Shown: piece after piece, positions 15,157 through 24,549 of the stretch
Layout of the letters: every line of letters begins with the position of its first letter
Position numbering within the stretch: the first letter of the stretch is position 1
Origin: Bacteroidales bacterium
Lineage (GTDB): Bacteria > Bacteroidota > Bacteroidia > Bacteroidales > ML635J-15
Direction of reading: 5' to 3'
DNA length: 57,008 bases
Assembly (NCBI GenBank): GCA_017551515.1
Contig: JAFZLK010000025.1
Coordinates: forward strand, 1-57,008
The notes under the pieces: model-generated
What the model saw: the letters and a program-made list of their open reading frames with translations, nothing else
Told to the model about the DNA's origin: nothing
Databases searched by the model: none
Position numbers and translations under genes: made by a program

Positions 15157-16836
15157 ATGTTTTCTGTGACAAAGAAATTCTACTACATATTAACTGCCTG
15201 CATAATAATTGCATTCGCGGTTTTATTTGTCGGATGCGAAAAAATTGACTTGTCGAACATCGACACTCAATGCTACTACATCGGCGAATGCAACGACAGC
15301 ACCTATATATTAAAGTTCGAAAATGTAGCAAGCGACAAGGTAACTGGCTTTCGCTACAAAGTTGAAAACTCGCCCATCGCAAAAGAAGAAAACCTTTCAA
15401 TTACGGCAGGCAGGAAAAAATGCGCAATAAACATAAACGGCATTGACATTCCAATTAAAGTATTCCCCGAAACAATTGCAAGCGATAGTATTACGGGTGA
15501 ATATGTTGTCGGAAAAGAACATAAAAAATTTCAATTCTACAAATACAAGGCGCCAAAATTCAAGCAATTTGAAGACCAGTTTCAATCCGAGAAATACAAG
15601 GTTAGTGTAACAAAAGATGTAATTTATGGCAACGCCAAAGGCTTCTGGAGTTACAACCCCGACAGGAATGTTACTTTTGCCGAAGCATACACCGATAAAC
15701 TCGGCGACCTTCTCAAATACAACCTTTCGCCACGCGACATCGACCTGAAAATGGACATTTACCTGCCTCAGGACGACACAAGCAAATTGCGACCATTAAT
15801 AATGCTCATACACGGCGGAGCATTTTTCAACGGCGACAAGGCATCGGAGGCTTATACTAAATGGAGTACGCACTTTGCAAAAATGGGCTTCGTCGTTGCA
15901 TCTATCAACTACCGTATGGGCTTCCTGCCAAGTGCCGACCAGATTGACTGTGCCGGCTATCGCGCCGCACAAGATGCAAACGCAGCAATGAGATATATGG
16001 TTCACTATGCCGCAAAATACCGCATCAACACCAACTGGATATTTGCAGGAGGAACAAGCGCTGGTGCAATAACAGCTCTCAACCTCGCCTTTATGCGCAA
16101 CAAAAACAGACCGCAATCAACAAAAGGCAGCCTGTTCAAGAGCGACCTAGGCGACATCGAATCGGTATCTCCTCAATACAAGGAAAAATTCAGCATAAAG
16201 GCCGTGGCAAATATGTGGGGCGCAGTTCACGACATCAATATGATTTCAAACGCAAAGACATCCATTATATCGTTCCACGGTGATGCAGACAACATTGTCC
16301 CATACGGCTACGACTACCCTTTCAACGATGTACTCGACCCAATAAAAATTGCATTGCGCAACGACAATAGTTCGGAGGCAAAATCTGTAAAAAGCGCTTT
16401 CTCAATGCCACTAAACCGAGCAATGACAAATAAAATGTATGGTTCATCGCTGGTTGACAAGATGGCAAAAGCCAAAGGTAACCGAAGCAAACTGTTCACA
16501 TATCCAGGAGGTGGCCATAGTCTGCATGTGGATGAAAACAACAATCTTGTGCCATATTTCTACTTCATACAGGATTCGGTTACTGCATTCTTTGTTGAAG
16601 AACTTATTCCAAACCCAGTTAGCATCGAACGAGACAAGTCAGACAATCTATGCTACAGGATAAAAGGAGGCAATATCGCCCAAATATACTGGAAAGCAGA
16701 AAACGGAATAATTCTAGAAAGCAATAACAGACAGGCAAAAATAGTATTCCTACCATCGAAAAACGAAAGGGTAATTATAGTTTCCGGACACTACAGCAAC
16801 GGAATCGGATTTCAAAAAGAATTGAAACTATTATAG
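15157..16836 (+). CDS. Alpha/beta-hydrolase esterase, lipoprotein
   Basis: 559 residues. Lipoprotein signal peptide with lipobox FVGC (Cys about residue 28). Residues about 35-150 form a divergent N-terminal domain. The hydrolase follows: LIHGGAFF oxyanion loop near 218, nucleophile in GGTSAGA near 300, acidic residue in HGDADNIVP near 375, His in GGGHSLHV near 453. This is the carboxylesterase/BD-FAE-like arrangement. A C-terminal beta-rich tail of about 75 residues ends the protein. It may act on carbohydrate esters or other acyl esters; the substrate is not predictable. Single-gene unit with its own promoter. Confidence 0.82.
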   Translation: MFSVTKKFYYILTACIIIAFAVLFVGCEKIDLSNIDTQCYYIGECNDSTYILKFENVASDKVTGFRYKVENSPIAKEENLSITAGRKKCAININGIDIPIKVFPETIASDSITGEYVVGKEHKKFQFYKYKAPKFKQFEDQFQSEKYKVSVTKDVIYGNAKGFWSYNPDRNVTFAEAYTDKLGDLLKYNLSPRDIDLKMDIYLPQDDTSKLRPLIMLIHGGAFFNGDKASEAYTKWSTHFAKMGFVVASINYRMGFLPSADQIDCAGYRAAQDANAAMRYMVHYAAKYRINTNWIFAGGTSAGAITALNLAFMRNKNRPQSTKGSLFKSDLGDIESVSPQYKEKFSIKAVANMWGAVHDINMISNAKTSIISFHGDADNIVPYGYDYPFNDVLDPIKIALRNDNSSEAKSVKSAFSMPLNRAMTNKMYGSSLVDKMAKAKGNRSKLFTYPGGGHSLHVDENNNLVPYFYFIQDSVTAFFVEELIPNPVSIERDKSDNLCYRIKGGNIAQIYWKAENGIILESNNRQAKIVFLPSKNERVIIVSGHYSNGIGFQKELKLL

Positions 16837-17000
16837 CTCACTCAAACTAACATTCATATAGAATATAAGTGGGTGGACATCAGAATAATACAAAACAAAT
16901 AGACTTCTGAATTTCGATTTTTATTACACGCTGATTTACAAGTAATTATAGAAAAGTATAAACAAAAGAAAAAAAACATTAGTTATTTCAAAAAAAGCAA

Positions 17001-17008
17001 TAAATTTG
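17001..17008 (+). promoter_or_regulatory. -7 box of the small lipoprotein gene
   Basis: TAAATTTG matches TAnnTTTG, 34 nt before the ATG at 17043; the -33 element is weak. Confidence 0.5.
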
Positions 17009-17042
17009 CGGTATCTAATTTAAAAATTTAATAATTATTAAA

Positions 17043-17522
17043 ATGAAAAAGACATTAGTATTTATGGCAAGTGCTTTATTCGTAGCACTTATGGCTGTTT
17101 CCTGCAACGACAAGCCAGCAGAAGCAACCGAAGAAGATCAAAACGCAGAAGCAGCAGTTGAAGAAGTTGTAGAAGAAGCTCCTGCAACCGAAGCAACAAC
17201 CGCAGCTCCAGCAACTAGCGATGTTGTTAATTTCGACCAGTACCTCGACGAATACGAAAAGTTCGTAAAGAGCTATGAAGAATTCGTTGACAATGGTGGC
17301 ATTGACAAGGCTAAGGAAGTAAAGACCAATGCTGAAGCAGCTAAGGCAAAGATTAAAGAAGATAATCTTAACGATGCTCAGTTGGCTCGCTTCAAAGCTT
17401 TGAACAAGAGAATGGAAGATGCTTCTGTAAAACTTGCTAAGAAAACTGCTGACAACACTAAGGACGCAGTAAACGCTGGCAAGGACGCAGCTAACAAGCT
17501 CGGAATTGGCAAGAAGAACTAA
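17043..17522 (+). CDS. Small acidic lipoprotein, helical
   Basis: 159 residues. Signal peptide with lipobox AVSC (Cys 21), an Ala/Glu/Thr-rich acidic linker (about 25-60), then a charged, probably helical segment (FDQYLDEYEKFVKSYEEF...) and a Lys-rich tail (KKTADNTKDAVNAGKDAANK). No catalytic motif. Codons look highly biased and the gene stands alone between its promoter and a strong terminator, suggesting an abundant envelope protein. Function unknown. Confidence 0.8.
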   Translation: MKKTLVFMASALFVALMAVSCNDKPAEATEEDQNAEAAVEEVVEEAPATEATTAAPATSDVVNFDQYLDEYEKFVKSYEEFVDNGGIDKAKEVKTNAEAAKAKIKEDNLNDAQLARFKALNKRMEDASVKLAKKTADNTKDAVNAGKDAANKLGIGKKN

Positions 17523-17542
17523 TTGTCTAAAATGTTAAACAA

Positions 17543-17570
17543 AAAAAGGCTGGCAATCGTCAGCCTTTTT
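17543..17570. terminator. Bidirectional rho-independent terminator
   Basis: AAAAAGGCTG, loop GCAATCGT, CAGCCTTTTT: a 10-bp stem with T-runs on both strands, between the lipoprotein gene and psd. Confidence 0.88.
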
Positions 17571-17580
17571 TATTTTAACC

Positions 17581-18387
17581 TTATGCAAGTCGGTTGCCAA
17601 CCCTTAGCGATGAATTTAGCGGAAGCTTAATATTTGCTAACCTTTCATCGTCCAGGAAAATGATTACGCTCGAACCCATTTCGAAATAGCCGACTTCATC
17701 GCCTTTTTTGATATGTATGCTTTCTTCGTAAATTCGCTTCGATGCTACGCCATTCTTGATGTTGGTCTGCAATCCGCTGTCGAACGACAGTTTTGTCTTG
17801 CCAACGAACAAAGCGCCAACTAGAATCATATAGAAGTTTCCGAAATCCGACTTGCCGTGGATCACAATGCGCTCGTTGCGACAATACACGCGATCTTTCT
17901 TGTAAACAACCTTCGGCTTTACGGGGCGCAAAGTACCTGGCAGATAACTTATATCGGTGATTTCCATGTCGAAGCTGGCATGGACGCGGTGATAATTAGC
18001 TGGCGAAAGATATAACACAGCATATGAAGACATGTCTTCGTACTCGTCGCATATAAGGTCGTCAACGTAGTAGTGCTTGAACTTTACGTATATCTTGTTA
18101 TCGCCGGAGATTTTACCAAAGTCGAAAATAAACCCGTCAACAGGCGATACCAAACCTTCACTTATCGGACGTATGCCATGTTTAAGGTTGCGGGTAAAAA
18201 AAGAGTTAAATGTTTTGAAGCCATTTGGCGGTACTACATATTCAGAAAGGTCTATCTTGTATTTCTTTTTCCACATCCTTATCATGCCTTTTACAAACCA
18301 CTTGGGCTTCTTCGAATTTGCAAGTTTTCCCGCCATACGCGAGAAAAAGTTGCGGTAGTTCTGCTTTTGTGGTTTTGGTGCTGGCAT
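17581..18387 (-). CDS. psd: Phosphatidylserine decarboxylase
   Basis: Makes phosphatidylethanolamine from phosphatidylserine; pyruvoyl enzyme at the inner membrane. Seen: SPVDG (81-85), the YHRVH histidine pair (H133, H136) and the self-cleavage site GSS (238-240) near the C-terminus, where the serine becomes the pyruvoyl group. 268 residues, close to the classical Psd length. It follows pth by 3 nt in the rplY-pth-psd operon and ends at the shared terminator. Confidence 0.92.
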   Translation of the reverse strand: MPAPKPQKQNYRNFFSRMAGKLANSKKPKWFVKGMIRMWKKKYKIDLSEYVVPPNGFKTFNSFFTRNLKHGIRPISEGLVSPVDGFIFDFGKISGDNKIYVKFKHYYVDDLICDEYEDMSSYAVLYLSPANYHRVHASFDMEITDISYLPGTLRPVKPKVVYKKDRVYCRNERIVIHGKSDFGNFYMILVGALFVGKTKLSFDSGLQTNIKNGVASKRIYEESIHIKKGDEVGYFEMGSSVIIFLDDERLANIKLPLNSSLRVGNRLA

Positions 18388-18390
18388 AAT

Positions 18391-18954
18391 CTATTTGTTG
18401 TTGTATGCGTTCATGGTCTTTTCGATGCCTATCAGCGGAAAACTCTTTATTGCCTCAATCACGACATCCACACGTTCTTTCAGTTTTTCGCTTTCTTCCT
18501 TTGTCCACTCGCCAAGCACGAAGTCGATTTGCCCTCCGCGTGAAAATTCGTTTCCTATACCAAACCTAAGCCTTGCGTATTCGCTTGTACCTATAGTGTC
18601 TTGAATGTTTTGCAAACCGTTGTGACCTCCGCTACTTCCCTTTGGCTTAATACGTATCGTGCCGAATGGTAAAGCCAGGTCGTCAACAATTACGAATACA
18701 TTTTCTACTGGAATTTTCTCCTGATTCATGTAGTACCTTACGGCATTTCCACTAAGGTTCATGTAGGTTGTTGGCTTTATGAGTATGAGTGTACGCCCTT
18801 TTATGCTCGTTTCGGCGCGATAAGCATAGCGCTTGTCAAAAAAAGCGATGCCCGCGCTTTCTGCGAAAGCGTCGAGCACCGTATATCCAATATTGTGCCT
18901 TGTATTCTTGTATTCTTGTCCGGGATTTCCTAACCCGACGATGAGATACTTCAC
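18391..18954 (-). CDS. pth: Peptidyl-tRNA hydrolase
   Basis: Recycles peptidyl-tRNA released from stalled ribosomes. N-terminal VGLGNPG with N10, catalytic H20 in NTRHNIG, MNLSG (N66), the VDDLALPFG acidic segment and GGHNGL (H111, N112) are all present. 187 residues, normal size. It lies 24 nt after rplY, a widely conserved bacterial pairing. Confidence 0.96.
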   Translation of the reverse strand: MKYLIVGLGNPGQEYKNTRHNIGYTVLDAFAESAGIAFFDKRYAYRAETSIKGRTLILIKPTTYMNLSGNAVRYYMNQEKIPVENVFVIVDDLALPFGTIRIKPKGSSGGHNGLQNIQDTIGTSEYARLRFGIGNEFSRGGQIDFVLGEWTKEESEKLKERVDVVIEAIKSFPLIGIEKTMNAYNNK

Positions 18955-18978
18955 AATTCAGATATTGAAATTTGTGGT

Positions 18979-19584
18979 TTACTCAGCAGCTGGAGTTTCA
19001 GCAGCAGCTTCACCACCTTCAGAACCTTCGTCGCTAGATGCACCACGAGCAATCATCACAGATGCGATAAGAGTGCTGCCATTTTCGGTGAATTCGAGCT
19101 TGTCGGACTTTAAGTCCTTGATTCTGATAGTTTCGCCAAGTTTCAAGTCTTCGATGTTGACTTCGTATACATTAGGAATGTCTTCCATCATACCCTTGAT
19201 AGCGATTTTCTTGAGGCTGTGTTTCAACTTACCACCAGCCTTTACACCGGCAGAGTTACCAACAAGCTTCAAAGGAATGCGAACCTTTACTGGCTTCGAT
19301 GGATCAACTTCGTAAAAGTCAATGTGAATAACCTGATCTGAAATCGGATCGAACTGGATTTCCTTGAGCAGGGTTATTCTCTTCTTGCCATCAAGGTCGA
19401 GGTCTGCGAACATTACGTCCGGAGTAAAAATAAGGTTGCGAACGTCAGCACTTGCTACTGTGAAGTGAACAGTCTGGTCGATACCGTAAACTACGCACGG
19501 AATGTTGTTGTTTCTCTTAATTTGCTTTGCGGCTTTCTTGCCGAACTCGGTACGAACTGTACCTTTCAATTCAAAATGTTTCAT
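18979..19584 (-). CDS. rplY: 50S ribosomal protein L25/general stress protein Ctc
   Basis: 201-residue Ctc-type L25. The N-terminal 5S-rRNA-binding domain (about 1-95, starting FELKGTVRTEFGKKAAK) is followed by the C-terminal beta domain, then an acidic Glu/Ala-rich tail (SDEGSEGGEAAAE). First gene of the rplY-pth-psd operon, with a good promoter 76 nt upstream. Confidence 0.95.
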   Translation of the reverse strand: MKHFELKGTVRTEFGKKAAKQIKRNNNIPCVVYGIDQTVHFTVASADVRNLIFTPDVMFADLDLDGKKRITLLKEIQFDPISDQVIHIDFYEVDPSKPVKVRIPLKLVGNSAGVKAGGKLKHSLKKIAIKGMMEDIPNVYEVNIEDLKLGETIRIKDLKSDKLEFTENGSTLIASVMIARGASSDEGSEGGEAAAETPAAE

Positions 19585-19659
19585 TACTTTATAAAATTAT
19601 TTATGTACTACTCAGCCACGCACTCGCAGCCCCATCGCACAGTTAAACAAAATTGGTTG

Positions 19660-19690
19660 CAAAATTACAACATTTATTGGAAATCCCAAA
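19660..19690 (-). promoter_or_regulatory. Promoter of rplY-pth-psd
   Basis: Minus strand TTTG (19690-19687), 19-nt spacer, TAATTTTG (19667-19660). Start of transcription expected near 19653, giving about 70 nt of leader. Confidence 0.65.
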
Positions 19691-19804
19691 GAAAAATAAA
19701 TGGATTTTAGGATGCTTTTGCTATGATTCAAATATTAAGATTTCAAATATACAAAAGACTCAACGATTTAAGAATTTAAATGCTTAAAAATCCCCAAAAA
19801 ACAT

Positions 19805-19812
19805 TATATTTG
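19805..19812 (+). promoter_or_regulatory. -7 box of the acyltransferase gene
   Basis: TATATTTG matches TAnnTTTG, 19 nt before the ATG at 19832; no clear -33. Confidence 0.5.
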
Positions 19813-19831
19813 CGGTGTTAAGATTAATAAA

Positions 19832-20683
19832 ATGATATTCGGTACATTCAAGGTAAAAGAAGGAGTCTGCATTCCAGATGTGGGAATGGAATATCCTACC
19901 GATGATCCGTTTCGTCGTCTGCTGAAAGTGGAGGTCGAGGATTCGTCAAAGGGAAAATATCAGTTCGACGAGACATTTCCGTATGTTGACAATTCAATGA
20001 GTTTCAAGTTGAACGGCATATTGGGATATTTTGTAAAATGGGTGCTTGTTGCTTTTTGGAATCGCTTTCATTTCGGATTAAGGATAGATGGACGGAAAAA
20101 TCTCCGCAAATATCGCAAAAAATTGAAAAATGGTGCGATGTGTGTATGCAATCATGTCTTTATTTTCGATGCTTTTGGTGTGAATCAAGCGGTTAGACGA
20201 TTCCGTAGAATATGGATTCCGATGTTCGCCAAGCATTTCAACGGCAAGAACGGCTGGTTTATGCGCCATGCCGGAGGAGTTCCTATTCCCGAAACCCGTA
20301 GTGGTTTGCGAAAGTTCAACGAGGCATTCGACGAGTATCATAGACGCAAGGACTGGTTCTTGATATTCCCAGAGACCGTGCGCTGGAATATGTATGTGCC
20401 GATTCGTCCGTTTAAGACAGGTGCTTTTTCAATGGCTTACAAATACGACATTCCTGTTATTCCGTTGGTTTACAGCTATCGCGAACGCAAAGGATTGTAC
20501 AGATTGTTTGGAAAGCGTAATGAACCATGCGTGACCTTGCATGTTGGTGAACCTATATTTTTCGATAAGAACGCCAATCGTAAGGATGAACTTCTGCATG
20601 TATGTAATATTGCCCACAAGAATATGGAGCAAATGGCTGGAATAGAGGTAAATCCGTGGCCGGCTGTGGAAGATTTAGGCTAA
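19832..20683 (+). CDS. PlsC-like 1-acylglycerol-phosphate acyltransferase family protein
   Basis: 283 residues. The acyltransferase HX4D motif is NHVFIFD (H108, D113); the later IFPETVRW is the FPE-type substrate-binding block. A hydrophobic stretch at about 62-78 probably associates it with the membrane. The roughly 60-residue N-terminal extension is not typical of PlsC. It may acylate lysophosphatidate or another lipid or ornithine acceptor. The last two codons and the stop (GGC TAA) lie inside the palindrome GGCTAACGCC of repeat block B, so the 3' end may have been rewritten by the repeat. Confidence 0.8.
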   Translation: MIFGTFKVKEGVCIPDVGMEYPTDDPFRRLLKVEVEDSSKGKYQFDETFPYVDNSMSFKLNGILGYFVKWVLVAFWNRFHFGLRIDGRKNLRKYRKKLKNGAMCVCNHVFIFDAFGVNQAVRRFRRIWIPMFAKHFNGKNGWFMRHAGGVPIPETRSGLRKFNEAFDEYHRRKDWFLIFPETVRWNMYVPIRPFKTGAFSMAYKYDIPVIPLVYSYRERKGLYRLFGKRNEPCVTLHVGEPIFFDKNANRKDELLHVCNIAHKNMEQMAGIEVNPWPAVEDLG

Positions 20684-20770
20684 CGCCGTTTGACGCTTCG
20701 CTGTTTCTGAGTTTCTATGTTTAACTTCGTTGAGGGCTTCGCCGTTCAATGGCTACGCAGTTTCTTGTTG
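20678..20770 (+). repeat. Heptad/mini-hairpin repeat block B
   Basis: Starts with the palindrome GGCTAACGCC containing the plsC-like stop codon, then GACGCTTCGCTG, GTTTCTGAGTTTCT, the shared core at 20711-20738 and GGCTTCGCC. Positions 20711-20747 match 50816-50852 over 37 bp with two differences. It runs directly into the inverted heptad array at 20772. Confidence 0.75.
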
Positions 20771-20771
20771 T

Positions 20772-20813
20772 TAAAAACCAAAAACAAGAAACCAGAAATT
20801 AGAAACCAGAAAC
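20772..20813 (-). repeat. Six tandem heptanucleotides GTTTCTR
   Basis: Read on the minus strand: GTTTCTG, GTTTCTA, ATTTCTG, GTTTCTT, GTTTTTG, GTTTTTA, six contiguous 7-bp units. The array overlaps the 3' end of the HAD gene and encodes its last residues and stop codon. Confidence 0.8.
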
Positions 20814-21422
20814 AACATCTTGCTCTTCTGGCTTTGTCGCATTCTTGACCTTCACAAATTGCATACCGACTGACCTTGCACCATCACCATCAGTATCATC
20901 GCGGTCTCCGATCATGAGGCAGTGCTGCGGTTCGATTCCAATTTTTTCGCAGACATTCATAAATGCTTCTCGGCAGGGCTTTAGTCCGCCCAACGAAGGT
21001 GCATCGAAAAGATAATCAGCCCATTGCGTGTCGAATCCTATTGCATCAAGCTTCTCTTTCACAAATCCATAGTCGGAAAAAACTATGATTTTCACGCCTT
21101 TTTCACGCAACGACATGATGTATTCTTTGACCCAAGGTGCAAGATTGTAGTGCTTGCGCAGAATTTTTGCCATTTGTGGCAGATAGCAGTAGAAATACCA
21201 GTTTCTTACATTCTTTTTGCCGATAAGGCGGAAGAAATTGTTGTAAAAAGCATCTCCGCTTCCGAAATACTGACCTTTTAGCATTGAGCGAACATCTCTT
21301 TCCCGTTTCAATAAGAAAAGTTTTCCACGAAGCAACTGGTTAAGGATGATGCGAATATGAAGATGGGACTTGTTGTACAAAGTCCCATCTAGGTCGAATA
21401 TGACAGCTTTTATTTCTGTCAT
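20799..21422 (-). CDS. HAD superfamily hydrolase
   Basis: 207 residues. HAD motif I is FDLDGTLY with D10 and D12, motif II lies around IIVFSDYG, and the C-terminal acidic motif is MIGDRDDTDGDGARSVGM. This fits a phosphoglycolate-phosphatase-like or small-phosphomonoester hydrolase; substrate unknown. The start codon overlaps the GH3 stop by one base (TAATG), so translation is probably coupled. The C-terminal residues VVSGF are encoded by the heptad repeat array. Confidence 0.83.
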   Translation of the reverse strand: MTEIKAVIFDLDGTLYNKSHLHIRIILNQLLRGKLFLLKRERDVRSMLKGQYFGSGDAFYNNFFRLIGKKNVRNWYFYCYLPQMAKILRKHYNLAPWVKEYIMSLREKGVKIIVFSDYGFVKEKLDAIGFDTQWADYLFDAPSLGGLKPCREAFMNVCEKIGIEPQHCLMIGDRDDTDGDGARSVGMQFVKVKNATKPEEQDVVSGF

Positions 21423-23110
21423 TATTTTACAAGTTTATTGAACTTTTCTTGACGCTTTTCGTCCTGTAACAGCAGGTTGAGTTTGAACTGTCCATCTCTT
21501 GCACCTTCTTTTATGCATGCTTCCTTGAAATGCTCAAACGATTCAAACTGCAGACGATATGTTACGGCATCTTTCAGTCTCAGTGATTCGCGCTTTGTCT
21601 TGTATTCAATGTTGATGTCCTTCAAAGCAGCATCTACGGCTTCGGTGAACTTTTCGGCTTGTTCCTGTGTTGTTTCCTGGTCGGCAAACTCATAGTAGAA
21701 GTTGTAGCGCGATTCTGCTAACTCGGCGAAACCAATGAAGAAACGGGTTTTCAAACCAGTTGTATCTTCTGCCTTGTGAACTGCCTCAATGAACTGACGC
21801 TCATACAGTTTCTCTCCAGTCATCGTGACAATGCCGTGAGTCTTTTGAATCATGTGCACGGTAGGCGTATTCCTGAAGTTCGGACCAACTTCCAGCAAGT
21901 CGTTCATATTATAACGGTACAAGCCTGCGAATGTACTCACATACGGACAGTAGCGCTGACCTTCTACCAACTCGTGCAACTGGTAGAATGTAGGATTTGG
22001 ATTGTCCATATCTTCTTCCTTTACAAACTCGTAGTAGTGCATATGCGGAAACATCACGCTATTAAGAGTGTCATCCATAACCAATCCGAAACGGCATTCC
22101 GATGCGAAATAGCCAAACTCCTGATGCAACATAGTTTTGGGGAATGAATCCTTGAATTTGTCAAGATATACCTTTGTATTTCCGCATTTCCATGTATTAA
22201 GGATTTGCATGTTCGGCCAGTAGTGTTTTGGAAGGACATTGCCGTATTTTGCCTTCAATGCACGAAGTTCGGCGGCACGTTTTGGATTAGGTTTGAGGCA
22301 AGCTTCCAACTCCTTGCGAATTTCCGGGTCGATGTTGAGGTCGGCCTTAAGTGTGCCATGTTCAATATCGGTTACATATTCATCATAATAGCGGTTGACA
22401 TTGTTCTGCAACTCAACGATAGTTGAAGGGTTTGCAGTGACAATCAATGTGATGTCCTGCTCGATACCCATGCGCATCAGTACATAGTAGCGTGCGGTGT
22501 AGTCGGCTATGCTATATACACACTGCGGATTGCTGTAGAGTTTCTTCACGAATCCGGGGCAGTCTCTTTGCGTTACACCACTTACAGAGCCGTAAACTGT
22601 GCCATCGGGAGCATAGCCTTCGATAACCTTGCCAACGATTGAAAGAATCTTGCCAGCAAATACTTTGTGACGGTTCTGGATAAAGTTGTATAGCCAAACC
22701 TTGGTCATCTTGCCGTAGATGGTTTTCAGGTAGCGTTCCGTTATTGGAATCCATTTTGGTTCTGCCGTTGACCCTGATGTAGTGGCGTAAAGCACAGGTT
22801 TGCCAGGGAACAGGATGTCGGCCTCACCATGTTTGTGGCGTTCAACGTATGGGCGCAAATCCTCATACTCGTTTGGTTTTACTTGTTCGCGGTAACGACG
22901 GTACAATTCCGTATCATCATTGGCTTCAAGTATATAGTCGAATTTATGTTCCTTGCCGTAAACGGTATCTTTGGCGTATGTGAGGATTTCACGAAGTGTT
23001 TTTTCACTTGCCTTGCGTGGATTCTTTGTCGCTTTCAAAAGAGCGCGATACTGAATACCGCCTGCCATTCCTAACAGTAGGTTCGGTACAATCATGTTAC
23101 TAGTCTTCAT
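21422..23110 (-). CDS. GH3 family acyl-adenylate/amide synthetase-like protein
   Basis: 562 residues of the GH3 family, named for plant auxin-responsive enzymes that adenylate a carboxylic acid and conjugate it to an amino acid. Recognisable landmarks are the P-loop-like TTSGSTAEPKWIP segment, YFASECRFG and LYRYNMNDLLEVG. Bacterial GH3 proteins are widespread in Bacteroidetes; their substrates are largely unknown. It is coupled to a HAD hydrolase. No signal peptide, so cytoplasmic. Confidence 0.85.
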   Translation of the reverse strand: MKTSNMIVPNLLLGMAGGIQYRALLKATKNPRKASEKTLREILTYAKDTVYGKEHKFDYILEANDDTELYRRYREQVKPNEYEDLRPYVERHKHGEADILFPGKPVLYATTSGSTAEPKWIPITERYLKTIYGKMTKVWLYNFIQNRHKVFAGKILSIVGKVIEGYAPDGTVYGSVSGVTQRDCPGFVKKLYSNPQCVYSIADYTARYYVLMRMGIEQDITLIVTANPSTIVELQNNVNRYYDEYVTDIEHGTLKADLNIDPEIRKELEACLKPNPKRAAELRALKAKYGNVLPKHYWPNMQILNTWKCGNTKVYLDKFKDSFPKTMLHQEFGYFASECRFGLVMDDTLNSVMFPHMHYYEFVKEEDMDNPNPTFYQLHELVEGQRYCPYVSTFAGLYRYNMNDLLEVGPNFRNTPTVHMIQKTHGIVTMTGEKLYERQFIEAVHKAEDTTGLKTRFFIGFAELAESRYNFYYEFADQETTQEQAEKFTEAVDAALKDINIEYKTKRESLRLKDAVTYRLQFESFEHFKEACIKEGARDGQFKLNLLLQDEKRQEKFNKLVK

Positions 23111-23133
23111 TTTATTTTAATGTTTTTAAAAAG

Positions 23134-23141
23134 CAAAAATA
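23134..23141 (-). promoter_or_regulatory. -7 box of the GH3-HAD pair
   Basis: Minus strand TATTTTTG, 24 nt before the GH3 ATG; no convincing -33. Confidence 0.45.
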
Positions 23142-23220
23142 CATAAAATCTTTCACCGAAATAGTTTTTTGCGGTGTATCATTGTATAAAAATGTGGTGA
23201 ACTGTGTGTCAAGTCGCTGA

Positions 23221-24525
23221 TTATGCAATTTTTATCTTGTCTCCGACTTTAATTTTTTTATCTTTGGTAAAGTGGTTTATTTGGAGAAGTTTCTTGTACT
23301 TTATCTTATGTTTCTTTGCAATTTTCTTCAAAGTGTCGCCTTGCTTTACGATGTATGTACCTTTCTCTGATGATGTAGCAGGTTTGGCTATGGCTGTAGC
23401 AGTGGCGGTATTTGTTGGTTTACTAGTTGAAGCAGGTTTGGCTGTGGCGGTAGCTGCGGCTGCTGGTTTGTTTGTGGTGGTTGGCTTTGTATTGTTTGTG
23501 TTGTTATTTGTTGGTTTTGATGTCGCTGTGGGCTTTGTCGTGTTCGATGAATTGTTGTTGTTTGAACCATTGTTGTTCGAATTGTTGTTATTTGCGCTAG
23601 TAGTTGTGGAGGTGGTGCCACTGTTGGTTGATGTTGAACCACCGCTTGATGCAACAGGACTGTTACCTTGTTGCCTTGGGGTGCGAGCTTTTACTCTTTC
23701 GAGTTCTGCCTGTGTTATTTCATGTCCTTCAACGGAAGAATATCCGCCCCAGTAGCTATATTCGTCAACTGAAGGATATTCGGGATTGTTTACAAAGTCT
23801 ATGCTCGTGTCGAATCGGCGGTTGGTGCGGTTGTGCTTGAAAAGCCATGAATATAGATTGTAATAATTGAAATAGTTTATCAGGCTATGTCCGCCACTGG
23901 TCAGACGGCTGTATTTCAGCAGATTGGTGCTTCCGCACGCTTTCATGGCCTCGACAACTCTGTCGGAGCATGCAACGGCAGTCGTTTCATCATCAGCGGC
24001 ATGAATGATCCAAGTTGGAACTTTGTTGAGCCCACAGGGTGTCTTGGCATCGCATCCTCCACAAATACCAACACATGCAGCAACCTCGTCGGGATATTTG
24101 TTGACATAGTTTAGTGTTCCCCAGCCACCCATGCTCATGCCAATTACATAGAATTTATTGTGGTCGAATGCATAATGTGCCTTTAGAAATTCGTAAACCT
24201 TGTGCAGTTTCACCGAACCCCAGCCTTCGTTTCCGTTGGCATTAGGCTCTACGATAAGGGCGGGCTGACCTTTCAAGATTTCGTAACCGCCTTGTATTGC
24301 TGTTATGGAACCATATCTGTAACCACCAAGTCCAATGCTCATGCTTCGTCCGTGCAGAAACATTACAACTGGCATGTTGGTGCTGTTTACTGGGTCGTAG
24401 CCAGCGGGTTCGTAAATGGCAAAGTTGTACATATCCGACATGAGGTCGTTGAAATATTCTATTTGCTGAGATTTTGCGATGAATGGCAAAAATGCCAAAG
24501 CGATTATCGTTAATGTGCGTCTCAT
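23221..24525 (-). CDS. Exported esterase with low-complexity linker and C-terminal LysM
   Basis: 434 residues. Signal peptide 1-19. Alpha/beta hydrolase at about 21-235, like feruloyl/PHB-depolymerase-type esterases: FLHGRS (58-61), nucleophile S131 in GMSMGGWG, acid near D178, H213 in SGGHSL. A Ser/Thr/Asn/Pro-rich linker (about 288-385) is built on AAC/ACC-type codon runs. The LysM domain at about 389-434 (YIVKQGDTLKKIAKKHKI...) should bind peptidoglycan. So this is a wall-tethered periplasmic esterase; the substrate is unknown. Confidence 0.85.
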   Translation of the reverse strand: MRRTLTIIALAFLPFIAKSQQIEYFNDLMSDMYNFAIYEPAGYDPVNSTNMPVVMFLHGRSMSIGLGGYRYGSITAIQGGYEILKGQPALIVEPNANGNEGWGSVKLHKVYEFLKAHYAFDHNKFYVIGMSMGGWGTLNYVNKYPDEVAACVGICGGCDAKTPCGLNKVPTWIIHAADDETTAVACSDRVVEAMKACGSTNLLKYSRLTSGGHSLINYFNYYNLYSWLFKHNRTNRRFDTSIDFVNNPEYPSVDEYSYWGGYSSVEGHEITQAELERVKARTPRQQGNSPVASSGGSTSTNSGTTSTTTSANNNNSNNNGSNNNNSSNTTKPTATSKPTNNNTNNTKPTTTNKPAAAATATAKPASTSKPTNTATATAIAKPATSSEKGTYIVKQGDTLKKIAKKHKIKYKKLLQINHFTKDKKIKVGDKIKIA

Positions 24526-24549
24526 ATTTGTTTATATATTTTGTGACTG

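Noticed and set aside
16866..16895. GTGGACATCAGAATAAT similar to the MITE end
   Set aside because: Only a partial match; lacks the GCGGACAC core and a partner end.
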